The notes beneath the pieces were generated by a model. It made no database searches. It saw nothing but the letters and a program-made list of their open reading frames with translations, and had not been told where the DNA came from. The position numbers were made by a program, and so were the translations under genes. This document shows, piece after piece, positions 37,031-48,479 of a stretch of 64,000 nt of DNA. This stretch comes from Cunninghamia lanceolata. Lineage: Eukaryota; Streptophyta; Pinopsida; Cupressales; Cupressaceae. Location of the stretch: contig BSBN01001482.1 of NCBI GenBank assembly GCA_027924645.1, forward strand, positions 10,434,001-10,498,000, read 5' to 3'. Within the stretch, counting starts at the first letter, position 1, and every line of letters begins with the position of its first letter.

Positions 37031-37044
37031 TGGCTCTGATACCA
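37031..37044 (-). other. Copia-2 primer binding site
   Basis: The minus strand reads TGGTATCAGAGCCA, a perfect match to the usual plant initiator-Met tRNA site, two bases inside the LTR end. Confidence 0.93.
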
Positions 37045-37046
37045 AT

Positions 37047-38287
37047 TGTTAGATTTAGGGTAGACAACTGAGAGGGGGGGTGAATTAGTTGTCCAAAACT
37101 TTCTTCATTTTCAACACTTATATTCACTCATCAGAATAACAATAAATCAAACATGAAACTTAATACATTTAATCAAGAGCAGAAACACATCAACACATTA
37201 GACACCAAGATTTTGACGTGGAAAACCTGGTTAAGGGAAAAACCACAAAGTGACTAACCTAATATTGTATTCTCTATTAGAAGAATAGAAAGAACAAAAT
37301 GGCACATGCCAATTAGGGCTCACTGCCCAAGCACACTACTCACAAGAGGCTCACTACCTACAAGAGACACACTGTCTACAAAAGAATAAGTATCACATAC
37401 TTGAACTGGTAAATAGCATCTTCATCATGTTTGAGTTAGTTCCATTTAAGCCCAAACCTTCTGCTCTACTTTTTGTTCTTCTCCTTGCTATCACATACTC
37501 CTCTCCACACAACACCCTTTGAAATGAATTCGGAACCCCTTATTTATACATGACATCACCTTAGTAACAACCATCTAAGTCAAAAAACATCCATAAGAAC
37601 ATCTGCAAGATGTATAGTTCATCCAGTCAGCCTGTCACAGAAAGAACATCATCATCCAGAAGTTATTCTTCATTTCCAGGACCCCAATTCTAATGCAAAC
37701 CATAAACACAAATTGAGCACAATCCAAGGACCTCCACAAACATTCCTAAATCACCAAGAACATCTGCACTTCCTCTACTTCCTGAAACCCTTCTCTCCTT
37801 CATCCAGAACCTCAAGAACATAGTCTGCCATTACTGTCACAAAGGAATAGATACTTCTAGACCTTCAAACCATGAACCAATCAAGTTGATACACCACATA
37901 GATTTCCCCAACACTTCCTCAAATTTGTAGAACTAGAGAATGCATTTGCAGATCTCACCGAACCTATCTATATCACTCTATCACCACTGAACATCTGCTG
38001 GAACCAGTTTCACTAGAACTACCATAACTTCTTCATATCTTCATGTGGACCTCTGAAATCTCTACTGGAACATCTTATGACACATATCTACAAACTCTTT
38101 AATCCGTATCCTCTGATCCATAACCTATCTTGGACTTTACCTTGTTGTCATCACTGTTCATCACTGATCCTGATTGAGACTAATTTTCTCAATATCCTCA
38201 ACATACAGCTCATCCAATCCTTCTCATTAATGAAATATGAGTATGTTGACATCAATGACAACACTGGTTAAACCCATACTTGCAACA
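37047..38287 (-). repeat. Copia-2 5' LTR
   Basis: This is the partner of 31272-32513, with the same termini. About 20 differences occur in the first 400 bases compared, mostly transitions. A short plus-strand ORF (38077-38271) has no recognisable content. Confidence 0.93.
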
Positions 38288-40326
38288 TTAACTTCATTAG
38301 ACTTCTAGCACACGCGAATTAACACCTACACTTATGCACATTCAATTCCTTCCAAACACCATTCATGGCAATTGAACCTGCAACTCCTGTAAAATTTCTA
38401 TTTAGACGCTTATGTAAAAACTAATTTTACATGCCCCAGATTTCAAAAACATTTTGTAAATACGACAACTACCATTTTCCTTCTTAGCTCTAGGCAATAG
38501 ACTACCATTTTTGGTCCAATTTCAGATGCTCATCTGAAAGGATTAATTCTGTAGCATGGAAACCCCATGTTTCATGATTTAGAACTAAAAGCTATAAAGA
38601 TGGTACTAGGCAGAAGTTTCTTAACCAATAGGGATAATTATAGAGTTAATTCAAACACTGTCTCATGGTTTCTTGCCTCTTTTTCAGACTTAAGCGTCAA
38701 CAATATAAAAGTCTTCTTATTACTATAGGACCTTTTCAAAGCTGATTATAGACTTACAGACATTGATGTTGTCTTAGCAGCTGACCTGGGGATAGGTGTA
38801 CCATGGGCTTCAAAACTTTACCTAGCTAGGGTCCCTGGTGCTTAATTCATCAGACTGCCATTTCTTATGAACCTTCCAGACCAGGCCTTAGCCCGTCACA
38901 GATATTAGGCTAGGGTTGGCCCCATTTTTCTACAGTTGTCCTAAGGGTTAGAAATATCACAGAACCTAGACTGGATTATCCATTTTATAGACATAGTCTA
39001 ATTGGCACTTTCTATGGAAATCCTGAGGATACATATTACTTTTTTGTTAACATTTTGGTCTCTCTGTTCTTTACCATGACTTTGAATTTTGACCATGGCA
39101 TTTGTAAATATGCTTTCTCTTGATTGTACATACTTTACTCATATACAACATAAGCTATAGCCCACTTTGATGTATTTATATGATCTCAAGTTTCTTTCCT
39201 GTTTAATTCCTTTTTTGTATTTGTACCACACAATCTCATTTTTCAAATTAGTTTTTGATTCTTTTTACATTCAATTCTGTAATATAACCATATGACATTC
39301 TATATCATTCTGCCTTATGTTTCATTTCATTCTATTTTCAAATCCGTATATCTATACTCTTACTTTTGTATCTCGAATGCATGTTGAATAATTGCATAAA
39401 CAAAACTAAGGGAAGCAAGCACGGACTTGAATTTAATTTAATTAACATTTATACCTAATCTGGTCCATTTTGTATCAAAAAGGTTTTGACTATTTCAATA
39501 GATGTGTATATCACCTTTTGAAATACAAAAAAAACCAGCTATCCCAACAATACCAATCCGAGAATACATATACAAAAGATTTGCATATAGCATACAAAAC
39601 TCCCAACTTCACATCTCAAAAGATTTCACTTTGTTTTGCACTTTCTCACTAAGCATTATAATTTTCAACATTTTTGTAACACTTGCCACTTTTCCCATAC
39701 CACCACACAAAACCAAAAGCACATCCACACAACCAAAAGTGAAAGCCACAACAAGGGCCCTCATTTTGCTAAAAGGTAAAATGGGACATGTTGTGAATAT
39801 CACAACAACTAGCAACCAAATAAAACAACTAAATTTAAATCATTATAGAAAATCAAATTGAATAAATTCATAACTTCTAACTTCCTCATATGTAAACCAT
39901 TATTCAATTTGGGACTAAATGTATTCAATAAGGTGTAGGAATCTTTCAATAGAGTTTAAATGTGTGCACATGATTAATAATCCTCATCTTAAAAATGAGT
40001 TCAAAACACTAGTGACTGGTGTTAAGCTATGTAGTTGATTTCATCCCTCATAGCCAACTGGATAGAGCCTTGCTACTAGCAGGCATTCATGGCCCTAGCA
40101 AGGTTATCGTTGCAATTCTCCCAAGTAGAGCCCTACTGCCAGCAAGCATCTATAGCCCTGGTAGAGTTACTTAGATGGCTTAATTTGGATTTTTAGTATA
40201 ATCCTTTTTTTAATTTTGATTGTTATAATTTGGTGTAACATAGAAATTCACAAGATATTATCATCGTAAGTTCATGATGCAAGGTATGGTCACTTGCTAA
40301 AACTAAGCTAAGAATTGCAATGCTAG
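38288..40326 (-). other. Tat-2 spacer (part 2)
   Basis: This continuation of the spacer interrupted by Copia-2 is AT-rich and non-coding. TTTGTA recurs but more sparsely than in part 1. Small ORFs (39470-39652, 39502-39861) show no family features. At 40070-40170 a short imperfect repeat around CCCTAGCAAG occurs. No LTR or polypurine border is found. Confidence 0.45.
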
Positions 40327-40394
40327 CAAGGGGCGGGTGCAAAAAAGATGGGGGGCCAAAAAGTGGCCAAATTCTTAAAACTTTTTAAAAAGCC

Positions 40395-40530
40395 ATAACG
40401 TTCTCGCATTATGGCTTGGTGTTGCGCCTTTGGCTCGACAACACAAACCATAACACGCTCGCACTATAACACGAGCGCGTTATAATGCGAGCATAACTCA
40501 CTCGCGTTATAATGTGAGCGCGTTATTGTT
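40395..40530. repeat. CpG-rich palindromic array
   Basis: Short inverted and direct units of the form CTCGCRTTATAATGYGAGCG repeat several times (GAGCGCGTTATAATGCGAG, ACTCGCGTTATAATGTGAG). About a dozen CpG dinucleotides fall in about 80 bases, in sharp contrast with the CpG-poor surroundings. A related stretch lies in inverted orientation at 45765-45870. Confidence 0.6.
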
Positions 40531-40564
40531 TTCTTTGCATTTTTTTCTTTTTTGCAAAAGTTTA

Positions 40565-42120
40565 CCCAATGTTTAAGGGTTGAGGGTTTAATGGTTGAAG
40601 GATTAGGGTTGAAGGCATACTATCGAGGGTAGAGGATTTAGGGTTAAAGGTTTAAGGGATGGGGGTTGAGGATTTAGGGATGAGGGTTAAGGGATTAGGG
40701 TTTAAGGTATAGTGTCGAGGGTAGAGGGTTTAGGGTTTAAGGTTTAAGGGTTGAGGGGTGAGGCTTTAGGGATAGGGTTTAGGGTTCAAGTTATAGTGTC
40801 AAGGGTTGAGGATTTAAGTTTTAAGGGTTGAGGATTTAGGGATAGGGTTTAGGGTTTAAGGTTAAATGAGAGACCTAGATGGCTAAGGAGGGATGGAAAG
40901 GTAGACAAGGAGTGACTGAGAAACTTAGAGAGGGGAGAGGTCGAGGTGAGGGGGAGATAGAAGTGAGAGATAGATAGGTGAGGGGAGAGATACAATAAAA
41001 TGAGAAAGTGAAGTTGACAACTTGAGGGAAAGATGGGTAAGGAGGGAGATAGGTGGAGAGGAAGGGAAATATCTAGAGAGCCCTAAGAGATATACAAGTG
41101 AGACCTACAACCTAGAGAGAGAGGGGTGAGAGAGATAGAGGAGAGATGGGAGTGAGGTAGATAGGGGAGGAGAGGGGTGGATAAGGGTTGAGGGTTTAAG
41201 GGTCAAGGGTTTAGGGTTTAAGGGTTTAGGTATTAAGGGTCTAAGCATTGAGGGATTAGGGTTTAAGGTATAGTGTCGAGGGTTGAAGCCTAATCCCTCA
41301 ACCCTCGACACTATACATTAAACCCCAAGGTTGAGGGATTAGGGTTTTAAGGTATTGTGTCAAGGGTTGAGGGATTAGGGTTCAACCATCGACACTATAC
41401 CTTAAACCCTAATCCCTCAACCCTTAGACCCTTAATACCTCAACCCTTAAACCCTAAACCCTTGACCCTTAAACCCTAAAGCCTTAAACCCTTAACCCTT
41501 ATCCACCCCTCTCCTCCCCTATCTACCTCACCCCCATCTCTCCCCTATCTCTCTCACCCCTCTCTCCCTAGGTTGTAGGTCTCTCACTTGTATATCTCTC
41601 AGGGCTCTCAAGATATTTCCCTTCCTCTCCACATCTCTCCCTCCTCTTTACCCATCTTTCCCTCAAGTTGTCAACTTCACTCTCTCATTTTATTCTATCT
41701 TTCCCCTCACCTCTCTATCTGCCACTCACCTCTCTACCTCTCCCCTATCTAGGTCTCTTAGTCATTCCTTGTCTGCCTCTTCATCTGTCCTTAGTCATCT
41801 AGGTGTCTCACTTAACCGAAACACTAAACCCTATCCCTAAAGCCTCAACCCTCAACCCTTAAACCTTAAATCCTAAACCCTATCCCTAAACCCTCTACCC
41901 TCGACACTATACCTTATACCCTAATCCCTTAACCCTCAGCCCTAAAGCTTCAACCCTTAAACCTTCAACCATAAACCTTGTCTCTAAACCATCTACACTT
42001 GACACTATGCCTTAAACCTTAATCCCTCAACTCTTAAACCCTTAATTCGTCAAACCTTAAACCCTTAAACCCTATATACCCTTTACACTTAACCTTGGAC
42101 ACTCAACCTTGAACATTATC
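40565..42120. repeat. Long imperfect palindrome, arms about 720 bases
   Basis: The left arm (about 40565-41287) has TTTAGGG-type repeats plus unique sequence (for example AAGTTGACAACTTGAGGGAA at 41011). The right arm (about 41393-42120) carries the reverse complement in the same order (TTCCCTCAAGTTGTCAACTT). The centre is about 100 bases. The unique middle portions match over several hundred bases, so this is more than chance pairing of simple repeats. Confidence 0.75.
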
Positions 42121-44950
42121 CCTCAACCTTCAAACCTCTACCCTATACCCTAAACCCTAATCCCTCAACCCTCAACCCTAATTTTGATTTTCTTCCATTG
42201 ATTCAACATCATTGTTGTTTTCCCCATCAGAAACTAATTCATTCAACAACTTGCTGCCCATTAGTTGACTTGAACTACATACTCTATTAGAAAAAGGGCA
42301 TCTTTTATTTGTATCAATGTTGGCATTCAAAAGCTAAAGAGCATTGATATTTTTCACACCCTGTTCTTTGAAATATCTTAACCTTAAAATATGACTTGGA
42401 TATGTACTTGAACATAGAAAAATCTCCAATCTCCAACCCATGATGATTCACAAAATTTTCCCAACCCTGCCTAAATTCTAGTTTATTTATTGTATACCCT
42501 CAACCCTAATCCCTCAACCTTAATCCATAATCCCTAAACCCTAAACGCTATCCCTATTCCTAAACCCTCAACTCTCAACATTAAACCCTAATTCATCAAC
42601 CCTAAACCCTAATCCCTCAACCCTAAACCCTCAACCCTCAACACTATCCCTAAACCCTCAACCCTAAACCTTATCCCTAAACCCTCAATCCTAAACCCTA
42701 TCCCTAAACCCTAAATCTATGTTTCTTTCTATCCACCCCACACTTAGGGGAGGTATATTGTTATGAAATAGGCAAATAATCTCCCATTGTTTATTGGCTC
42801 ACATTTTGTCCTACTATAGATTGATCCATTAATATTTGTTCCTATCTCACCTTCGATAGCACCTTTACAATATCTCACCTCTAGTTCCATTAGCTCATGT
42901 TCTATATCTCACTTATCTCTCTACCTCACCTCTCTACCTCTCCCCTCTCTATGTCTCTCAGCCACTCCTTGTCTAACTCAACCCTAAAGCCTCGACCCTC
43001 AACCCTATCCCTAAACCCTTGACCCTCGAACCTCAACCCTCAACATCAAAAGCTAATCCCTCAACCCTTAACTCTGATCCCTCAACCCTCAACTCTATCC
43101 CTAAACCCTAAACCCTAAAGCCTCAACCCTCAACCCTCAACATCAAATCCTAATCCCTCAACCCTTCACTTTAATCCCTCAACCCTAAACCCTCAAAACT
43201 ATACCTTAAACCCTAATCCCTCAACCCTCAACCCTAATCTGTCATCCCTCAACTCTAATCCCTCATCCCTAAACCCTAAATGTTATCCCTATTCCTAGAC
43301 CCTCAATGGGCTTGATATTATACCTTAAACCCTAATCCCTTATCCCTAAACCCTCCAACCCTATCCCTAATCCTTATACCCTCGACACTCTACTTTAACC
43401 CTATCCCAAAACCCTTAACCCTTGAACCTCAATGTACTCAACCCTCAATGTCAAACCCTAACCCTCAACCCTTAACTCTAATCCCTTGACCATCAATCCT
43501 ATCCCTAAACCCTAAACCCTAAAGCCTCAACCCTCAACCCTTAACGTCAAATCTTAATCCCTCAACCCATCCCTCTAATCCCTCAACCCTAAACCCTATC
43601 CCTAAACCATCAACACTATACTTGAAACCCTAATCTCTCAACCCTCAACCCTAAACCTTATCCTTAAACCCTAATCCCTCAATCCTCAACCCTAATCCAT
43701 CATCCCTCAACTCTAATCCCTCATCCCAAAACCCTAAATTTTATCCCTATTCCTAGACCCTCAACGAGCTCGATACTATACCTTAAACACTAATCCCTTA
43801 TCCCTAAACCCTCAAACCCTATCCCTAATCCTTATACCCTCGACACTCTACTTTAACCCTAATCCCTTGACCCTCAACCCTATCCCAAAACCCTTAACCC
43901 TTGAACATCAATGTACTCAGCCCTCAATGTCAAACCCTAATCCCTCAACCCTTAACTCTGATCCCTCGACCCTTAACCCTTAAACCTTGAACCCTAAACC
44001 CTAAACCCTCAACTCTCAACATTAAACCCTAATTCATCGACCCTAAACCCTAATCCCTCAAACCTAAACCCTATCCCTAAACCATCAACCCTCAACACTA
44101 TACCTTAAACCCTAATCTCTATCCCTCAACCCTTAACCCTTAAAACTTAAACCCTATCCCTACACCCTCAACACTTGATACTTTATCTTAAGCCTTAAAC
44201 CCTCATCCCTAAAGCCTCAACCCTCAATCCTTAAACTGTCAACCCTAAAACCTATCCCTAATCCCTCTACCCTCGACACTCTAACCCTAACCTTGACATT
44301 AAATGCTAATCTATCAACCCTAAACCCTAATCCGTCAACCCTAAACCCTCAACCCTCAACACTATACCTTAAACCGTAATCTATCAACCCTAAAACCTAA
44401 TCCCTCAACCCTCAACCCTAAACACTATCAATAAACCCCCAACCCTTGACACTATACCTTAAACCCTAATCCCTCAACCCTCAACCCTAATCCCTCATCC
44501 CTAAACCCTAAACACTATCCCTATTCCTAAACCCTCAACCCTCGACACTATACCTTAAACCCTAATCCCTCATCCCTAAACCCTATCCCTCAACCCTTAA
44601 CCCTTAAAAATTAAACTCTAAAACCTATCCATAAACCCTTGATGCTCAACACTATATTTTAAACCCCAATCCCTTAACCCTCAGCCCTAAAGCCTCAACC
44701 CTCAATCGTTAAACCTTCAACCTTCAACCCTATCCCTAATCCCTCTACCCTCAACACTCTAACCCTAATCCCTTGACCATCAACCCTATCCCTAAACCCT
44801 CAACCCTCAACCCTCAACTCTCAACATTAAATCCTAATCCGTCAACCCTAAACCCTAATCCGTCAACCCTAAACCCTAATCCCTCAACCCTCAACACTAT
44901 ACCTTAAAGCATAATCCCTCAACCCTAAACCCTAAACCCTAAACCCAATA
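42121..44950 (+). repeat. Telomere-like CCCTAA/CCCTCAA minisatellite
   Basis: The tract is a degenerate mix of AACCCTAAACCCTCAACCCT-like units in one orientation. A longer unit, CTCGACACTATACCTTAAAC followed by CCTAATCCCTCAACCC, recurs at least eight times (for example near 43195, 44095, 44450, 44540, 44890). The plant telomere unit is CCCTAAA, but here units vary and are mixed with TCAACCC, so this is an interstitial satellite, not a telomere. Non-satellite islands lie at about 42190-42480 and 42715-42960. Confidence 0.8.
42715..42803 (+). repeat. 85-bp direct repeat, copy 1
   Basis: It contains TTAGGGGAGGTATATTGTTA followed by TGAAATAGGCAAATAATCTC, repeated nearly exactly at 45228-45311. 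It is a unique sequence embedded twice in the satellite. Confidence 0.75.
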
Positions 44951-45227
44951 AAACTACTTTGCCTTATGTTAGGTTATTAAACCCATCATTTTTGACACTC
45001 TTCTCTTAAAGATATTTGAGTTGCAAGAATATGTCAGAAAAATGGCTATGAACTTTTTTAATGTTAGTAATGTTATATGGCATGTTTTTCTGGCCCATCT
45101 AGGGTTCATTATGCCAATAGGTGTACACACTATGAGAAAATATTTGAGTATGGTACATCCACAGTGAGTAATTAACAGTTGAAATTAGAAGGATGATCAT
45201 TATGAGAAAAGCTTTGCATTGGGGTAC

Positions 45228-45311
45228 ATCTATGTTTCTTGTTGTCCACCCTACACTTAGGGGAGGTATATTGTTATGAAATAGGCAAATAATCTCCCAT
45301 TGTTTACTGTC
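45228..45311 (+). repeat. 85-bp direct repeat, copy 2
   Basis: This is the second copy of the segment at 42715-42803, with only a few differences. It lies in a 380-base non-satellite island (44950-45330). Confidence 0.75.
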
Positions 45312-45645
45312 TCTATCCACAAGAACTACTAAACTATACCTTAAACCCTAATCCATCAACCCTAAAATTTCAACCATAAACCCTATCCATAATCCCTCTA
45401 CCCTCAACAATCTACCTTAACCCTAATCCCTCAACCCTTAACCCTAAATGCTATCCCTAAAGCCTCAACCCTAAACCCTAATCCCTCAAGGTCCTAAACT
45501 CTAATCCCTTATCCCTAAACTCTAAATCCTATCCCTAAATGCTCAACCCTCAACCTTAAACCTTAATCACTCAATCCTTATCCACCCCTCTCCTCCCCTA
45601 TCTGGCTCACTCCCATCTCTACCCTCCTCTACCCTCGACACTATA

Positions 45646-45722
45646 CATACATACATATAGGCATACATAGATACATACATGCATATAGGCATACATACAT
45701 ACATACATACATACATACATGA
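45646..45722 (+). repeat. TACA/CATA microsatellite
   Basis: Tetranucleotide ACAT repeats with a few CATATAGG interruptions mark the right end of the CCCTAA-rich part. Confidence 0.9.
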
Positions 45723-45879
45723 TTAATAGCCTTGAAAATAAAAAATTTTAAGTTGAACATAACGCGCTTGCATTATTTCAAACATGAAAAATAGCACAAA
45801 CTTTTATGGAAAAGGAAAAATGCAAAGAAAACAATAACATGAGCGCATTATAACGCGCTTGCTTTATGGTTTGCTTTGG

Positions 45880-46753
45880 GAATCCCAAGCCTTGGGCTTT
45901 GGATTTGCTTTGGATTTCCAACCCAAAGGCTTGGAGTGCCTTTTCAACATCCACAAATGTGTTTTTCCATATTCTTCAAGATTTCACATAATTTTGTTCA
46001 TGCTAACCCTCAAATTTGCACGTGTTTCAAGGTCAAACAAATCAAACACCTGGGTAATGTTAGGCTTTCTCTTGGCTATTTGATGATGTAATTTTTTTCA
46101 CATTTTAACAATGTTAAGCCTTTCATCTTTAATTTCTTTAGTTTGTGTGTTAGTTTTTGGGCAAAAACCACTGTTTGGTCTTTTTTTCGTTGTAAATTAA
46201 CTATTCATTGAAATTTCAATAAAATTACATATTTAGAAACTAGACTCCATTCTACAAATATTAAAAAAATAAAAAATGATTTTCAATTAGTTTTCAAAAT
46301 TTATAGGGGTAGCACGACCAAAATTCTATTTTTTAGGATGTGTCCACTTTGAAAATTAGTAAAAAATTAAAGATTCATCAAAAAATTATCAAAAAAATTA
46401 GGCATAAACTACATACTATTAGATAATTTCTCACTAAAGCGATTTTAAAAATACCAAAAAAAAGTTGACCTTTTGAGGGAGCCACAAAACATGCTATGTT
46501 ATGTTTTTTTGACAGAAACAACACCAATTTCTATGGATCCCTCTTTTGAACCCCTTAATCTATGCCATTTTAAAAAAAAAATAGTAGTTTAGAAAGTAGA
46601 CTCGGAGCACTACGAACATTGTTTTGGTTGCATCTCCAAATTTTGAGTGTAACTATGCTCAATTTCTCATCCAAGGCTAGTATTTCTTGATTTTAGAAAA
46701 AAAAGTGGCCACTTAAGACCCCTTTTTGGCCCCCCATCTTCTTGCACTTACCC
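45880..46753. other. Right arm of the TIR element, non-coding
   Basis: AT-rich, with poly-A and poly-T runs. The overlapping ORFs 45859-46083 and 45876-46091 lack features and are probably chance. It ends with the right terminal inverted repeat at about 46718-46753. No similar long arm exists on the left. Confidence 0.5.
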
Positions 46754-46757
46754 CAAG

Positions 46758-47140
46758 GGAGACCTCTGATTTTTCATTTAACACCTACACTGGTATGTTC
46801 AACAAACCCAAGGATTTTATGTGTGTCATTGTGAGAAACTTCCCTTGAATACTCAATTCACAATTATTGAATAAAAATTTTTACAAGCTAAACAATTATC
46901 TACATTCATGAAAGTCACAACAAATTATGCATAAGTTTCAAATGATTAACCTAAATTTTTCAAATTTTCTATTATTTTTGGTGGTTATTAATCTACTCCT
47001 GCATACCTCAAATCAAAACAAACATCCCTACCAAGGAAACAAAACAAAACAAAACAACCAACAAAACACACAACAAAAATAAAAACCCCACACCCTATAC
47101 AATTTTTACAATATGATACACAATAGGATGGATTCATCTT
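46758..47140 (-). other. Tat-2 sequence after integrase, non-coding
   Basis: Low-complexity AAACA-rich sequence follows the integrase stop. I see no gene, primer site or polypurine tract. Confidence 0.45.
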
Positions 47141-48295
47141 CTAAGCTTGAAAATAGTTTTCCAGGTGTTGACCATTAACAGGTAATGGTACATCTTCTCC
47201 AGTTAATGTTTTGAGCCTAAAAGTATTATCCCCTATTATTTTTGCAACCTGTAGTGGACCTAACCACAATTTATCAAACTTCCCATGGTTCCCTTTCTTT
47301 TCATGTGCTTTATCCCAACATAATACCAAATCTGATATTCTGAATGTTTTGACTCTTTCTCTCTTATCAAACCATCTTTTAACCATAGCCTGATGTTTCA
47401 TAAATTTATCTATGGCTTGATCTCTCTTCTCATCCAATTGTAACATCTGGACTAACCTGGCTTCTCTATGATCATTAAAGCTTAAATACTCATTAAGAAA
47501 TTTCTAGGTAGGTATTCTTAAGTTCACTGGAAGTATGGGATCAGTCCCATAAACTAAATGATAGGGTGCATTACCGAGGGTTGTCTTAACCTTTGTCCTA
47601 TCTACCCACAATGCATACTTCAATAGTGTATTCCATTCTTTTGGATTTTTTACAATTAATTTCTTGATGATATCAAACAAGATTTTGTTAGTAGACTCAG
47701 CTAAACCATTTCCTTGGGAATAATAATTTGAAGAAAACTTTAAAACTATTTCATATTCAAATGCCCATTTGGAAAATTTCAAAGAAGGAAATGTAGGGCC
47801 ATTATCACATACCAGAGAATAAGGAGCTCCAAACCTTGTGACGATGTTCTCGTCAAGAAATTTTATGACTACCTCAGTAGTAGAGAACTTACAGCATGTT
47901 GCCTTAGTCCACCTTGTACAATAATCTATCACTATCAATATAAACTTATGCCCAATAGATGATGGAGGATTAATGACTCTAATGAAATCCAAGCCCCACT
48001 GTGCAAACAACCTAAACTCAATAACTGGCTGTAATATATTAGCCTGATTCCTTGCTCTGTCTGCTATAATTTGACAGGTGTGACAACTTTGAGTATGATT
48101 TTCTATATCTTTAAACATTGTTGGCCAATAATAACCAGGCCTCAAAATCTTATGAGTAGTAACCAAATGGGAACCATGAGCTGTTCCATATTTATCATGT
48201 AGTTCCAATAACACCTTGTCTACTTCAACTCTATTCAAACACCTCAAATATATACCTTCATGATTCTTTTTGAACAAAAGACCTCCTTGTACCAT
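47141..48295 (-). pseudogene. Tat-2 integrase
   Basis: Two open pieces in one frame (47504-48295 and 47141-47446) are split by a TAG at 47504. A zinc-binding region with HKILRPGYYWPTMFKD and CHTC precedes the core, which keeps all three acidic residues: QWGLDFIRV, LVCDNGPTF and NGLAESTNK. The C-terminal domain reads WLGPLQVAKIIGDNTFRLK, ending NGQHLENYF, a typical Gypsy integrase tail. There is no chromodomain, as expected for Tat. It is the best-preserved Tat-2 domain. Confidence 0.93.
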
Positions 48296-48479
48296 ATATC
48301 TTTATGCTTTTATCTTCAAGGCTCTCCTCTGAGAAGACTTCATCTTATTTGGATACTTCCCTGATATCAAGAATGTGTTTAAATCATCATACAAACCTGA
48401 TGCATCATTAGAATTTAGCACATACTGTTGTTTCACCAAATTTGGGTTAGTATTGGCTATTGTCTATACTAATGCTTGA

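Larger units (their letters stand above)
31272..38287 (-). mobile_element. Copia-2, structurally complete Ty1/copia retrotransposon
   Basis: Two LTRs of about 1.24 kb (31272-32513 and 37047-38287) are about 95% identical over the first 400 bases compared by eye. Initiator-Met primer site, gag-protease-integrase-RT-RNase H and a polypurine tract all lie in the expected order on the minus strand. Flanks are CTAAC (31267-31271) and TTAAC (38288-38292), a 5-bp target duplication with one mismatch. The polyprotein has five stops and one single-base deletion (near 33663). It is the youngest datable insertion in the window by LTR identity. The reiterated purine tracts before the 3' LTR suggest a Sirevirus-like affinity. 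Confidence 0.92.
40331..46753. mobile_element. TIR element filled with telomere-like repeat (class unknown)
   Basis: The left end reads GGGCGGGTGCAA followed by GATGGGGGGCCAAAAAG. The right end on the minus strand reads GGGTAAGTGCAA followed by the same GATGGGGGGCCAAAAAG. Inside, a second inverted pair (about 40440-40565 and 45770-45880) shares the GCGCGTTATAATG and TTGTTTTCTTTGCATTTTT segments. Between lie a long palindrome, about 3 kb of CCCTAA-rich minisatellite and a TACA microsatellite. No transposase is visible, so it would be non-autonomous. The superfamily is not clear; the short TIR and possible 4-bp duplication fit no family decisively. Confidence 0.6.
40327..46757. repeat. Probable 4-bp target duplication CAAG flanking the TIR element
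   Basis: CAAG occurs at 40327-40330 and again at 46754-46757, exactly outside the matching inverted termini. Four bases can match by chance, so this supports but does not prove insertion. Confidence 0.4.

Noticed and set aside
41105..41311. Minus-strand ORF of 68 codons, Pro/Leu/Asn-rich
   Set aside because: It is the translation of telomere-like repeat, with no protein signature.
40560..44950. True chromosome end (telomere)
   Set aside because: The CCCTAA-type units are highly degenerate, occur in both orientations, and are flanked on both sides by ordinary retroelement sequence.
45859..46091. Host exon in the right arm of the TIR element
   Set aside because: The overlapping short frames lack splice context, similarity or codon bias; the surrounding sequence is AT-rich non-coding.
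47141..47446. Chromodomain after integrase
   Set aside because: The tail is the ordinary integrase C-terminal domain (WLGPLQV, NGQHLENYF) with no chromodomain aromatic cage.
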